Notes: generated from the letters alone by a model not told the origin. A DNA stretch of 64,000 bases from Streptomyces sp. BA2 (GCF_009769735.1 NZ_WSRO01000002.1:6993001-7057000), one strand, 5' to 3'. Counted from the stretch's first letter, positions 15,801 to 25,342 are shown. Numbers and translations: made by a program.

Positions 15801-18200
15801 TCAGGACTCGGTCACGGTGTACGTGCCGGTCCCGGCCTTGTTGACGAGGACGACTCCGTAACAGCCGCCCTGCGAGGTGAACTTGAACGACTCGGCCTGG
15901 CCGGGGCCGTTCGCGGTCCCCGATGCGGTCGCCGCGTAGCGGCCGCGGACCGCGGTCTTGGCGTCGGCCGGGTCGGAGTCCATCAGGAACAGCTCCGCGT
16001 CCTGGCTCGCGTCGGACGGCGTCGCGGTGATGGTGACCTCGGTGCCGGCGGCCGGGCAGGTGTCCCAGACGGCGGTCACGTCGTCGGCGCCGTTCATCAC
16101 CTTGGTGTCGGAGCCGCTGAGCAGCTTGCCGCTGTCGGCGACCTCGATGCGGTAGTCGCCGGTGCCCGTGCCGCCGAGCGGCCGCTTGACGACGGGGTAG
16201 TAGTCGCCGGGGCCCCGCGCGTTGGAGTCGACGGCGATGAAGTCGACGGTGTCCCCGGTGGCAAGGCTGACGTCGAGCCGCTGCTGCAACGCCTGGTCGT
16301 CGTACAGGTCGAGGTCGTAGTCGACGCCCGCCGGTGGCCGCAGCGCCACGACCGACCAGAATCGGAAGGTGGTGTCGTAGCGGTAGTTGTGCTGCGGGTC
16401 CGGTGTGGGCAGCGTCTTGGACTGTCCGTCGGTGAGCTGGTTGCGGAAGCCGTAGTCGATGCCGTTCTGGTAGAGCGCGCCGCCGGGACCCGAGCCCACG
16501 TCGTGGCCCTCCTGGCCGCGGTGGGTCCAGAACTCCTGGAAGGTGTTCGACCGGCGGTCGAGCAGGGTGTCCCAGATGGCGTTCTTCGCGGACTCCTGGT
16601 GGTAGTCCCAGTAGCGCTCGCCGGACGGGTCCATGAGGTCCCACAGGGATCCGGTGACCCGGCCCTCGGTGTCGTCACCGCTGTCGTACGACGTGGTGTC
16701 CTCGACGTGCCAGCCCCGGTACTCGTCGTTGTTGAAGATCGCCATCGGGTAGAAGTTGGCGAAGCCCTCGACCCAGGCGCAGCCCTTCGAACTGCGGGTG
16801 TCCATCGCGTGCGGGCTGCAGTTGTCGATGGCGGGGGGCCTGTTGTCCTCGTACACGTCGGCCATCACCGCGTGGCCGTACTCGTGCACGGTGTCGGTAC
16901 GGTCGTCCGGCGCGGCGGCTTCCAGCCAGACGCTCTTGTCGCCCCACTGGTAGCGGCTGCCGTCGCCGTCGTCGTCATCGGGGTAGACGATCTCCATGCG
17001 GCGGCAGTCGCCGCTGTCCCGGGAGTCCCAGCACTCGCCCGGCGTCCAGTTCTTGGCCTGGTTCGCCAGGTCGTACGCGTGGAAGACCCGGTTCATCGTC
17101 TGGTCGCCGGGGGCGATGCGGCCGAAGTCCACCGTGCGGCCGTCGCCGATGTCGTCGCGCTGGCCGGAGCGGAACTCATAGACGTCACGGCCGAAGAAGT
17201 TGTCCTCGACGATTCGCCACAGACCGCTCTCGGTGCGGACCTTGACGTACACGTCCTGGCCGCCGGAGGTGTCGTTGTTGTCGAAGCACATCCGGAAGCC
17301 GCCGCTGCCGTCGGTCAGCGCGGAGTCGAGCCGGTCGTCGCCGCCGAAGGAGTCGTCGTCCCAGGCCTCGACCTGGATGTTCGGCGAGGGGTGCGCGCCG
17401 CCCGGCTCCGTGTAGCCGACCGTGCCGGTGACACAGGAGAGTGCCTTCGCCGACGGTTCGGTGGAGGGGGCGTCGTCGCTGTGCGGCTTGGGGAGCTTCG
17501 TCCTTGCGGCCACCGGCTCGAACGGCCGCTCGGGCTTGGCGGGGGTGAGCTCGACGCCGTCCGGGAGCTGGTGCAGCGCGGTGGAGTTGCGGCGCTGGTC
17601 GAGGCCCAGGTGCGAGGCGGTGGGCGTGGCGCCGACCGTGAGGAGCTGCATGTGCTCGTCGCGGTCGGTGGGCTCGGCCGATGTGCCGTCGACGCGGGCG
17701 CGCACGGAGGTGGCGGCGGCCTTGACTCCCTTGACCGGGAGCGAGAAGCGCAGGGTCTTCCCGGCCGCCAGGTCGATGGTGCGCTGGGCGCGGTGCACCG
17801 TGCCGCCGTCCTCCGGCAGCAGCTGGCCGATGTCCTTGAACTGCCATCCTGCGGGCGCGGAGGCCCAGTCGACGGCGGCGGGCAGATCGGCCTGGACGCG
17901 GGCGCCGGAGAGGTCGACGCGGGTGTCGACGGTGATGTCGAGGCGGGCCCGCTGTCCCACTGAAGGGGCCCGGTCGAGGCGGGTGGTCACCTGTACACAG
18001 CTCGACCAGTCCTTGGGCGCCGTACAACTGCCCTTCGGTGCCTTGCCGGACGCGGTGGGCGAGTGGTCCGCCGCGGAGGCGGGGCCGAGGAGGGTGAGCG
18101 GTGCGCCGATGGCGAGGGCGCCGATGACGGCGATGGCCTTGGAGCGGGTGCCGGGTCTTCTTCGCCGTAAGGCCGACGGGCTGGCTGATCTTCGTAACAC
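15801..18200 (-). CDS. Large secreted HEYGH zinc metallopeptidase
   Basis: 799 residues from GTG 18200 (GGGGA upstream). A long signal peptide (RRRRPGTRSKAIAVIGALAIGAPLTLL) ends near ASA. Then follow an N-terminal beta-rich domain (about 60-190), a transthyretin/carboxypeptidase-regulatory-like beta domain (about 255-340, GTVGYTEPGG to DVYVKVRTESG), and the catalytic region with HEYGH (His439, Glu440, His443) and a likely third ligand Glu478 in VEGFANF. A C-terminal PPC-like beta domain ends in GTGTYTVTES. Four or more cysteines flank the active site (DNCSPHAM, KGCAWVEG). It probably degrades extracellular protein. Its closest known peptidase family cannot be fixed by eye. Confidence 0.8.
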   Translation of the reverse strand: MLRRSASPSALRRRRPGTRSKAIAVIGALAIGAPLTLLGPASAADHSPTASGKAPKGSCTAPKDWSSCVQVTTRLDRAPSVGQRARLDITVDTRVDLSGARVQADLPAAVDWASAPAGWQFKDIGQLLPEDGGTVHRAQRTIDLAAGKTLRFSLPVKGVKAAATSVRARVDGTSAEPTDRDEHMQLLTVGATPTASHLGLDQRRNSTALHQLPDGVELTPAKPERPFEPVAARTKLPKPHSDDAPSTEPSAKALSCVTGTVGYTEPGGAHPSPNIQVEAWDDDSFGGDDRLDSALTDGSGGFRMCFDNNDTSGGQDVYVKVRTESGLWRIVEDNFFGRDVYEFRSGQRDDIGDGRTVDFGRIAPGDQTMNRVFHAYDLANQAKNWTPGECWDSRDSGDCRRMEIVYPDDDDGDGSRYQWGDKSVWLEAAAPDDRTDTVHEYGHAVMADVYEDNRPPAIDNCSPHAMDTRSSKGCAWVEGFANFYPMAIFNNDEYRGWHVEDTTSYDSGDDTEGRVTGSLWDLMDPSGERYWDYHQESAKNAIWDTLLDRRSNTFQEFWTHRGQEGHDVGSGPGGALYQNGIDYGFRNQLTDGQSKTLPTPDPQHNYRYDTTFRFWSVVALRPPAGVDYDLDLYDDQALQQRLDVSLATGDTVDFIAVDSNARGPGDYYPVVKRPLGGTGTGDYRIEVADSGKLLSGSDTKVMNGADDVTAVWDTCPAAGTEVTITATPSDASQDAELFLMDSDPADAKTAVRGRYAATASGTANGPGQAESFKFTSQGGCYGVVLVNKAGTGTYTVTES

Positions 18201-18338
18201 GAACGATCCCCAATCAGTGGCGTGATCATGACAAAAGGTGTGTTACGAGGTGAGTCTGCATCCCTGTGGAGAGTGAGGCCAGGGGTGTTCCGGCCAACGG
18301 CCCCGACGGCCCCGGCGGCTCCAGTGGCGAACACGAAG

Positions 18339-18373
18339 CGGGGGCGGGAGTGAACTCGCCACTCCCGCCCCCG
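18339..18373 (-). terminator. Intrinsic terminator after the GH92 gene
   Basis: GGGGGCGGGAGTG (18340-18352) pairs perfectly with CACTCCCGCCCCC (18360-18372), plus an outer C-G pair. It lies 25 bases after the GH92 stop on the minus strand. Confidence 0.85.
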
Positions 18374-18397
18374 TGTTGCACCGTGCCTCCCGATGGA

Positions 18398-21300
18398 TCA
18401 GCTCAGGAGCTCGACCTCCGCGAGCGTCGCCGACCCGTCCGGCACGAGCCGGTAGTGCCGGTACGTCCCCGGGTCGTCGACCGTGAACACCCGGGTCTGC
18501 TGGTCCCAGGCGAAGGACTCGCCGGACCGCTTGTCAAGATCCTTCCACTTCTCGCCGTCGGCGGAGCCCTGGAGCACCCAGCCGCGCGGCGCCTTCGCCT
18601 TGTCGGAGGACGACGTCAGCGTGTACTGCACGGCCTTCGTCTCCTTGGCGACCGGCAGGTCCACCGCAGACCCCGAAGTCGCGTCCGTAGCCGATGTGTT
18701 GTCGAAGAGCGCGCCGTCACCCTTGATCGCGTCACCGCGCGGCGACGGCACCTTGTCGTCCTGCGTGACCGACGTGGGCTGGGCGTTCTTGCCCGTGCCC
18801 CACGCCGAAGGCTTCGGGCCCATGTCGAACTCCAGGACGCCTCCGCGAGCGATCTCCTTGTGGGGGAGGGCCGTTGAGGTCCACTTCTTGCCGTTGACCT
18901 TCAGCCCCTGGACGTACACGTTCTTCGCGCTGTTCTTCGGCGCCTTGACGACCAGGTCGCGCCCGCCGTCCAGATGCACGGTCATCTTGGTGAACTGCGG
19001 GGAGCCGATGGCGTATTCGCCGCTTCCCATGACCAGCGGGTAGAAGCCGAGCGAGGAGAAGAGGTACCAGGCCGACTGCTCGCCGTTGTCCTCGTCGCCG
19101 TGGTAGCCCTGCCCGATCTCGCTGCCCGTGTAGAGGCGGGAGAGGACCTCGCGGACCTTCTCCTGCGTCTTGGACGGCTCACCGGCCGCGTCGTACATGT
19201 AGGCGGCGTGATGGGCGACCTGGTTGGAGTGCCCGTACATGCCCATGCGTACGTCGCGTGCCTCGGTCATCTCATGGATGACGCCTCCGTAGGAGCCCGC
19301 GAACTCCGCCGAGCCGGTCTCCGGAGTGGCGAAGTAGGTGTCCAGCTTGTCGCCGAGGCCCTTGCGGCCGCCGTACAGGTTCGCCAGACCGCGCGAGTCC
19401 TGCGGGGCGGTGAAGGCGTAGCCCCAGGCGTTCGTCTCCGTGTAGTCGTAACCCCACACGCGCGGGTCGAACTTGTCGGACGGGACCCGCCACTCGCCCT
19501 TCGTGTCCTTGCCCTGGAAGAACCCGGCCTTGTCGTCGAAGAGCTTCACGTAGTCACGGGCGCGGTTGAGGAAGTACTCCGACTCCTCCTTGTAGCGCTT
19601 CTCGCCCGTCTTCTTGTAGAGGGCCTCGCCCATGCGCGAGATGCCGTAGTCGTTGAGGTAGCCCTCCAGTGCCCAGGACAGGCCCTCGTGGGTCTCGCTG
19701 GGGGTGTAGCCGAGGAAGGGGGAGGTCTTCATGCCCTTGCGGCCGACGCCCGAACTCGGCGGCACCACGGTCGCGTTCTTCAGCGCCGCGTCGTACGCGC
19801 CCTTGGCGTCGAAGTCCACGCCCTTGACGTACGCGTCGGCGAACGCCACGTCCGACGAAGTGCCCGTCATCAGGTCCGCGTAGCCGGGCGACGACCAACG
19901 GGACGTCCAGCCACCGTCCTTGTACTGCTGTACGAAGCCGTCGACCAGCTCACCCGCCTTCTTCGGCGTGAGGAGCGAATAGGCGGGCCAGGTCGTGCGA
20001 TACGTGTCCCAGAAGCCGTTGTTGACGTACGGCTTGCCGTCGACGATCTTCGCGCCGGTGTGGGTCGGGGTGTCCGGCCCGGTCTGCGGCGAGAAGGGCG
20101 ACGCGTACTGGTACTTCGACTTGCCGTCCGCCGAAGTGACCTTCTCGAAGCCCGAGTTGGGGTAGAGGTACAAGCGGTACAGGCTGGAGTAGAGCGAGGT
20201 CCGCTGCCCCTCGCTCGCACCCTCGACCTCCACCTTGCCGAGGATGTCGTCCCAGCTCTTCTGCGCGCGGTTCTTCACGCGGTCGAAGGAGGTGCCGGAC
20301 GGGATCTCGCTGTTCAGGTTGGCCTTGGCCTGGTCGAGGCTGATGAGCGAGGTCGCGAGGCGCAGGTTGACCGTGCGGTCCTTGCCGGCCTTGAAGCGCA
20401 GATAGCCGGTGACATCACCGCCGCCCCCGCCGTCGAGCTTGCCGCCCGCGGTGACGGGCGCGTCGAAGGTCCCGTACACGAACAGGCGCGTCGCACCCGT
20501 CGAAAGACCCGACTTGACGTCCGAGAAGCCGCTCACGACGCCGTTCTCCTCGTCGAGGGTGAGGCCGCCCTTCTCGGAGACGTTGTCGAAGATGACGCTC
20601 GCGTCGTCACCGGGATAGGTGAACTTCATCATCGCCGCGTGATCGGTCGGGGCCATCTCGGCCTTGAGGCCGTTCTCGAAGGTCACGCCGTAGTAGTGCG
20701 GGCGTGCCGTCTCCTTCTCGTGCTTGAAGGGCAGCGCGCGCTTGGTGCGGGACGCGGACGGGGTGTCCTTGTCGACCGACGGCATCATCTGGAACGTCTG
20801 CCGGTCACCCATCCAGGGGCTCGGCTCGTGGCTCGCGCTGAACGCCTGGATCGTCGGCAGGTTGTCCGCGTTGTTGCCGCGCGCGTAGTCGTAGAGCCAG
20901 CTCAGCGAGCCCGCGTTGGTCACGGGCGTCCAGAAGTTGAAGCCGTGCGGGACGGCCGTCGCGGGGAAGGTGTTGCCGCGCGAGAAGGCGCCGCTGGAGT
21001 TGGTGCCGCGCGTGGTGTCCGCGTAGTCCGAAGGATGGGCCTTCGGCTTCGCCGGGGCCTTCTCCTTCAGGGAGACGTCGTCCACCCAGCCGCGGAACTT
21101 CGCCGGGCCCTTGGGGGAGTCGTACGCGACGAGCACCCGGTCGACGGTCTTACCGCGCGCGACCTGCCCGATCCGCGCCTCCACGTTGTTCCACTGGTTG
21201 ACGTAGAGGCCCTTCGCGGCGCCCTGCCCCTGCGGGTCCAGCGGGAAGCCGTGCTGGTCCATGGCCTTGAGGTCACTCAGATAGGTGCCGTCGGTGAAGG

Positions 21301-22252
21301 CCAGGTCCACGGACACGTTCGTGGCGTCGTAGTCGAGGTCACCCTCGGCCATGGAGGGGAAGATCCGGTACGAAAGCTCCGTGTCACGCCGCACCGAGAC
21401 GTTCACGTCGAAGACCTTGTTGTACGAGTAGCCGCGCCCGTCCACCTTGTGGGTGCCCGCATAGCGCAGCGCGCGCTTGCCGGTGAACCCGGCGCCCGAC
21501 TTCGCGGTCGGGGAGCCGCTGGGCCCGCGGTCCACGAGGGAGAGCATGTCCTCGGGGACGGGCGCCTCGCTGCCGCCGACGGAGAGCTGGACGTCGGAGA
21601 GCTGGAGGGCGTCGGACGCGCCGTTGTTGGCGGTGACCTCCAGGCGGTAGTGGGCGTACGCGGTGGAGTTCTGGAAGTCGTACTTCTTGGTCTGGTGGCG
21701 CTTGTCGAACGCCTCACCCTTCCGGGTGTCGAGGACCTTCCAGTCCTTGCCGTCCGTGGAGCCCTGGAGGGCCCAGTCCTTGGGGTCGCGCTCGGCGTGG
21801 TCGTTCGCCGACGTCAGCGCGTACGTCACGGCCTTGGCGGGCTCGTCGAGGTCGAACTCGACCCACCCGGTGGGCGCGAAGGTGAGCCACTTGCTGGTGG
21901 GCTCCCCGTCGATCAGGTTCTCCTTGACCTCGCCGCTCCCGGAGTTCTCGCCGCTGGCGCGGACCTCCGTGACGTGGTCGTTCACACTGCCGGGGATCCC
22001 CGAACTGAACGCGCCGTTGACACCGGCGGTCCGCTTCTTGCCGTCGGGGCCGGTCTCCACGGTGTTCAGCCAGTCGGGCTGGGCCTCGCCCTCCTCGAAC
22101 GAGGAGACGAACTCCTTGGCCGCCCTGGGCGGTTCCTCCGGTTTGGCGACGGCGGCGCCCTGCCCTGTCGCGACGAGCGTGAACGCGGCCGCTCCCAGGA
22201 CCGCGGCCGAACGATGGTGTCTGAAGCGAGGTCTGCGTGATCTGTGCGGCAT
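18398..22252 (-). CDS. Secreted GH92 alpha-mannosidase with two F5/8-type C (CBM32-like) domains
   Basis: 1284 residues; ATG 22252 has AGGGAGG upstream. A signal peptide (RHHRSAAVLGAAAFTLVATG) is followed by a discoidin-like module (about 90-225, GEPTSKWLTFAPTGWVEFDL), a second beta module (about 240-400), then the GH92 N-terminal and (alpha/alpha)6 catalytic domains (about 415-1110). Family signs include RGNTFPATAVPHGFNFWTP, NGFWDTYRTTWP and the active-site GDEDNGEQSAWY near residue 1050. A final discoidin-like module (about 1150-1284) repeats the GWVLQGSADGEKW pattern. GH92 enzymes are calcium-dependent exo-alpha-mannosidases, mostly alpha-1,2, acting on mannoproteins or N-glycans. The gene is divergent from ngcEFG, suggesting joint glycan use. 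Confidence 0.94.
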   Translation of the reverse strand: MPHRSRRPRFRHHRSAAVLGAAAFTLVATGQGAAVAKPEEPPRAAKEFVSSFEEGEAQPDWLNTVETGPDGKKRTAGVNGAFSSGIPGSVNDHVTEVRASGENSGSGEVKENLIDGEPTSKWLTFAPTGWVEFDLDEPAKAVTYALTSANDHAERDPKDWALQGSTDGKDWKVLDTRKGEAFDKRHQTKKYDFQNSTAYAHYRLEVTANNGASDALQLSDVQLSVGGSEAPVPEDMLSLVDRGPSGSPTAKSGAGFTGKRALRYAGTHKVDGRGYSYNKVFDVNVSVRRDTELSYRIFPSMAEGDLDYDATNVSVDLAFTDGTYLSDLKAMDQHGFPLDPQGQGAAKGLYVNQWNNVEARIGQVARGKTVDRVLVAYDSPKGPAKFRGWVDDVSLKEKAPAKPKAHPSDYADTTRGTNSSGAFSRGNTFPATAVPHGFNFWTPVTNAGSLSWLYDYARGNNADNLPTIQAFSASHEPSPWMGDRQTFQMMPSVDKDTPSASRTKRALPFKHEKETARPHYYGVTFENGLKAEMAPTDHAAMMKFTYPGDDASVIFDNVSEKGGLTLDEENGVVSGFSDVKSGLSTGATRLFVYGTFDAPVTAGGKLDGGGGGDVTGYLRFKAGKDRTVNLRLATSLISLDQAKANLNSEIPSGTSFDRVKNRAQKSWDDILGKVEVEGASEGQRTSLYSSLYRLYLYPNSGFEKVTSADGKSKYQYASPFSPQTGPDTPTHTGAKIVDGKPYVNNGFWDTYRTTWPAYSLLTPKKAGELVDGFVQQYKDGGWTSRWSSPGYADLMTGTSSDVAFADAYVKGVDFDAKGAYDAALKNATVVPPSSGVGRKGMKTSPFLGYTPSETHEGLSWALEGYLNDYGISRMGEALYKKTGEKRYKEESEYFLNRARDYVKLFDDKAGFFQGKDTKGEWRVPSDKFDPRVWGYDYTETNAWGYAFTAPQDSRGLANLYGGRKGLGDKLDTYFATPETGSAEFAGSYGGVIHEMTEARDVRMGMYGHSNQVAHHAAYMYDAAGEPSKTQEKVREVLSRLYTGSEIGQGYHGDEDNGEQSAWYLFSSLGFYPLVMGSGEYAIGSPQFTKMTVHLDGGRDLVVKAPKNSAKNVYVQGLKVNGKKWTSTALPHKEIARGGVLEFDMGPKPSAWGTGKNAQPTSVTQDDKVPSPRGDAIKGDGALFDNTSATDATSGSAVDLPVAKETKAVQYTLTSSSDKAKAPRGWVLQGSADGEKWKDLDKRSGESFAWDQQTRVFTVDDPGTYRHYRLVPDGSATLAEVELLS

Positions 22253-22276
22253 CCCCGAGCCCCTCCCTGCGAGTTG

Positions 22277-22288
22277 GACAACGTTGTC
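22277..22288. promoter_or_regulatory. Perfect palindrome GACAACGTTGTC, candidate operator
   Basis: A 12-bp dyad with central CG, typical of LacI-family operators, 25-36 bases upstream of the GH92 start. A degenerate relative, GGCACCGTTGTCAT, lies at 30959-30972 upstream of xylF. No LacI gene is in the window. Confidence 0.55.
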
Positions 22289-22385
22289 ACATCGCTGCGC
22301 AGGGTCCAGTAGGGCGGCAAGTGGTGGGTGGTGTCAAGGCTGTTGGAAGCGTCGGAGGGGACGAGAGGGGCGACGGCGGCCGGGG

Positions 22386-22417
22386 GAAAGTCCAAGGGGA
22401 TCCAGGAGAAAGTCCAA
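22386..22417. repeat. Direct repeat GAAAGTCCAA, 22-bp spacing
   Basis: The 10-mer occurs at 22386-22395 and 22408-22417. The 22-bp period (two helical turns) on one face of the DNA suggests a protein-binding site; no regulator is identified. Confidence 0.4.
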
Positions 22418-22599
22418 TGAGGTGCAAGTGAGCGCCAGGGAAGATCAATGGAGGGGAGTGAAGGCGCGTACACGTTGCGGTCGATTCGTTCGGCTGAATT
22501 TGCTCACGCCGTGAACGAACCAGGCCGTATCTCCGCGAGGTCTCAACTCGGGAAAGACTGCTGGCCCAAGCTGCGTTCGATCTTGCTCTGCTGCCGAGA

Positions 22600-22615
22600 A
22601 GTGGACTATACCTAT
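22600..22615. promoter_or_regulatory. GntR/DasR-like element upstream of ngcE
   Basis: AGTGGACTATACCTAT matches 12 of 16 positions of the DasR-responsive element as I recall it (A-G/C-TGGTCTAGACCA-G/C-T) and 12 of 16 of the element at 26271-26286. It lies about 160 bases before ngcE. Confidence 0.4.
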
Positions 22616-22773
22616 CGGCACCCTGAGTGGCGGGTGCGAGCCCTTGCCATGTAGTTGTCGCACGTAACGCACCACTGAAGCTTCAACTGACCCGCGGTGT
22701 CGGGCCCTTCGCCACTGGCGAGCTGTCGGGAGCCCCGTACGCCGCCTGAGTCCTGGAAGGCGAGGACTTGAGC

Positions 22774-24207
22774 ATGGGATCCACCAGCATCAACCGTCGT
22801 GACGTGATGAAGAGGGCCGCGGCCACCAGCCTTCTCGCAGTGCCGGCCGTGGGCGCCCTGAGCTCCTGCGCGAGCGGCGGCGGGGACGAGAACAAGGCGG
22901 AGAAGGGCGAGAAGTCCAAGAAGAACCCGCTCGGCGTGAAGACGGACGCCGGTCTCGGGGTCTACATCTTCAACGGCGGATACGGCGACAAGTACGCCCA
23001 GTTCGTCACCGACATGTACAAGGAGAAGTACCCCAAGGCCGACGCCGACCAGAAGGCCACGGCGAAGATCGCCACCCAGCTTCAGCCGAAGATCGTGCGC
23101 GGCAAGCCGACGGCGGACGTGGTCAACAACTCCGGTGCCGACCAGATGAACCCCGGCAAGCTCGTGCACAACAAGCAGGTCGCCGACCTCTCGGAGCTGC
23201 TCGACGCCCCCTCGTGGGACGACCCGAGCGTCACGGTGCGCGAGACCCTCGTGCCGGTGGTCGAGCAGATGGGCACCTTCGGCGGCAAAGAGGTCTACCA
23301 GCTCAACATCGCGCTGACGGTGTACGGCAACTGGTACTCCAAGAAGCTGCTCGAAGAGGGCCTCGACTCCGAGTACCCGAAGACGTGGGACGAGATGCTC
23401 GCGGTCTGCAAGAAGGCCAAGGACAAGGGCATCCACGGCTGGAGCTACCCGGGCGGCCACCCCCGCTACATGTTCTTCAGCATGTACGCGATGTTCGCCC
23501 AGCGCGGCGGGCGCGACGTCATCACCGCCATGGACTACCTGGAGCCGGACGCCTGGAAGCACGAGGCGGTCAAGGACGTCTTCGAGGCCTGGGAAGAGCT
23601 CGTCGCCAAGAAGTACGTCCTCACCGGCTTCGACGGCACCGAGGCCCACACGGAGATGCAGACCGCCTGGACCAAGGGCGGCAAGTGCCTCTTCGTGCCC
23701 AACGGCTCCTGGGTGGAGAACGAGGCCAAGGACACCACGCCCAAGGACTTCCAGATGACGGTCGGCGCGACCCCCTCCCTGGACTCCAGCGACAAGATGC
23801 CGTTCGGCACGCTCTACGCCCCGGCAGGTGAGCCGTTCATCGTCCCCGCCAAGGCGCAGAACGTGCAGGGCGGCATGGAGTGGCTGCGGATGATGTACAG
23901 CAAGGAGGCCGCCCTGAACCTGTTCAAGGAGGTCGGCTCGATGCCCGTGGTCAAGGGCGCCATCGACGGCCAGAAGCTGCCGTCCGGCACGGCGAGCGCA
24001 CAGGCGGCCATCGAGGCGGCCGGCGAGAACGTCGTCATCCCGAAGTTCTTCGACTGGTACAACGAGCTGTTCCGCGAGGACTTCAACAACATGATCGCCA
24101 AGTTCATGCTGGGCCAGATCGGCACCAAGCAGGCGATGGACACGATGCAGAAGGCGTCCGACCGCATTCTGAAGGACCCCGACATCAGCAAGATCAAGAA
24201 GTCTTGA
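22774..24207 (+). CDS. ngcE: GlcNAc/N,N'-diacetylchitobiose-binding lipoprotein NgcE
   Basis: 477 residues; ATG 22774 is preceded by GAGGA at 7 bases (an in-frame TTG at 22768 is too close). The signal has twin arginines (INRRDVMKRAAA) and a lipobox LSSC with Cys32, so it may be a Tat-exported lipoprotein. The mature part is a family 1 solute-binding protein (MalE type) with the NgcE-type sequence GVYIFNGGYGDKYAQ and GTLYAPAGEPFIVPAKAQN. NgcEFG imports GlcNAc and chitobiose in Streptomyces; in S. coelicolor SCO6005 was reported to bind diacetylchitobiose. It is first in the operon ngcEFG. The ABC ATPase is absent and is presumably MsiK. Confidence 0.9.
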   Translation: MGSTSINRRDVMKRAAATSLLAVPAVGALSSCASGGGDENKAEKGEKSKKNPLGVKTDAGLGVYIFNGGYGDKYAQFVTDMYKEKYPKADADQKATAKIATQLQPKIVRGKPTADVVNNSGADQMNPGKLVHNKQVADLSELLDAPSWDDPSVTVRETLVPVVEQMGTFGGKEVYQLNIALTVYGNWYSKKLLEEGLDSEYPKTWDEMLAVCKKAKDKGIHGWSYPGGHPRYMFFSMYAMFAQRGGRDVITAMDYLEPDAWKHEAVKDVFEAWEELVAKKYVLTGFDGTEAHTEMQTAWTKGGKCLFVPNGSWVENEAKDTTPKDFQMTVGATPSLDSSDKMPFGTLYAPAGEPFIVPAKAQNVQGGMEWLRMMYSKEAALNLFKEVGSMPVVKGAIDGQKLPSGTASAQAAIEAAGENVVIPKFFDWYNELFREDFNNMIAKFMLGQIGTKQAMDTMQKASDRILKDPDISKIKKS

Positions 24208-24247
24208 GTACCACCGGAATCAGCACCGGAACCGAGAACGCGGGCAC

Positions 24248-25321
24248 GTGAGCGAGGCGGGGCGGAGTGGCGTGAAGAGTGACACCCGGGTGGACGATTC
24301 CCCACCTTCGAAGAAGGCACCGGACCGGCCAGGCCCACGCAAGGCGCCGAACCGGCTGTTGTTCCTCCTGGCGGTGCTGCTGCCGCCCCGCTTCACCCCG
24401 CAGAGCGTGCGCTACGACCGGCGCTACCGGACCCTCGACAAGTACCGCTTCATCGCGGGGTTCCTGGCGCTGCCGCTCGCGTTCTACGCCCTGTTCGTCA
24501 TCTCACCCTTCGTCCAGGCGATCTACTACTCGTTCACCGACTGGTCCGGCGGGCCGGTGGCGAACTTCATCGGCTTCGGCAACTTCACGAAGATGTGGAA
24601 CGACGAGCGCTTCTGGGAGTCCCTGGAAGTGAGCGTCGTCCTCGCGGTCGTCGCCCCACTGATCACGCTCGTGCTCGGCATGTTCTTCGCGTACATGATC
24701 ACCTCGGGCGGCCGGCACCGTAAGGGCCAGGCCATCGCCGGTGTCGCGGGCTCGTCGTTCTACAAGGTCGTCTACTTCTTCCCCCAGGTCCTGTCCGTCG
24801 CGATCATCGCCGTCGTCTGGGGCCGCGTCTTCAACACCAACAGCGGCCTGATCAACGGCGGGCTCGACAAGGTGGGCATCGACGGCCCCGCCTGGCTGGG
24901 CGGCGACCGCGGTCTCGCCCTCATCGCGGTGATGGCCGTGCTCTCCTGGAGCTTCGTCGGCTTCTACGTGGTGCTGTTCTCCGCCGCGATGGGCGCGATC
25001 CCCAGGGACATCTACGAGGCCGCGCTGCTCGACGGCGCGGGCCGGGGGCGGACCTTCTTCAGCGTGACGCTCCCGCTGATCTGGGACACCGTACGGACCG
25101 GCTGGATCTACATGGGCATCCAGGCGCTCGACTCGTTCGCGATCGTGCTCGTCATGGTGCCCGAGCACGTCCTGAAGGTCACTCCGGTCTTCCTCTACGA
25201 ACGATTCCGTGACGGTCAATACGGCTATGCCACCTCCATCGGCGTCGTCCTCCTCGTCCTCAGCATGGCGTTCTCGCTGATCGTCATGAGGATCGGGAAT
25301 CGCGACCGGATCGAATACTGA
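24248..25321 (+). CDS. ngcF: CUT1 sugar ABC transporter permease NgcF (MalF type)
   Basis: 357 residues from GTG 24248; GTG 24272 with a nearer GGAG is an alternative that would trim 8 residues. The N-terminal 55 residues are hydrophilic, then about six transmembrane helices begin at KYRFIAGFLALPLAFYALFVISP. The permease signature EAALLDGAGRGRTFFSVTLPLI (EAA loop, contact site for the ATPase) lies near residue 255. It is encoded 40 bases after ngcE and 21 bases before ngcG, one operon. It acts in the cytoplasmic membrane as half of the translocation pore for GlcNAc-type sugars. Confidence 0.88.
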   Translation: MSEAGRSGVKSDTRVDDSPPSKKAPDRPGPRKAPNRLLFLLAVLLPPRFTPQSVRYDRRYRTLDKYRFIAGFLALPLAFYALFVISPFVQAIYYSFTDWSGGPVANFIGFGNFTKMWNDERFWESLEVSVVLAVVAPLITLVLGMFFAYMITSGGRHRKGQAIAGVAGSSFYKVVYFFPQVLSVAIIAVVWGRVFNTNSGLINGGLDKVGIDGPAWLGGDRGLALIAVMAVLSWSFVGFYVVLFSAAMGAIPRDIYEAALLDGAGRGRTFFSVTLPLIWDTVRTGWIYMGIQALDSFAIVLVMVPEHVLKVTPVFLYERFRDGQYGYATSIGVVLLVLSMAFSLIVMRIGNRDRIEY

Positions 25322-25342
25322 GACCGCGGGAGCCACTGCATC

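Larger units (their letters stand above)
22253..22773. other. Divergent promoter region between GH92 and ngcE, no gene
   Basis: 521 bases of lower GC content without a convincing gene. It holds a 12-bp palindrome (22277-22288), a 22-bp-spaced direct repeat (22386-22417), a DasR-like element (22600-22615) and a TGAAGCTTCA palindrome (22676-22685). A short open frame at 22448-22654 lacks a ribosome site and is not called. Confidence 0.7.

Noticed and set aside
14886..17963. 1025-codon plus-strand open frame
   Set aside because: It runs antisense through the lipoprotein and the HEYGH metallopeptidase genes, which have signal peptides and catalytic motifs.
18974..22240. Very long plus-strand open frame opposite the GH92 gene
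   Set aside because: Composition is Val/Gly/Arg-rich nonsense typical of an antisense frame in high-GC DNA, whereas the minus strand gives a clear GH92 enzyme.
22448..22654. Possible 68-residue gene in the GH92/ngcE gap
   Set aside because: No ribosome site, no recognisable motif, and the region carries promoter-like elements.
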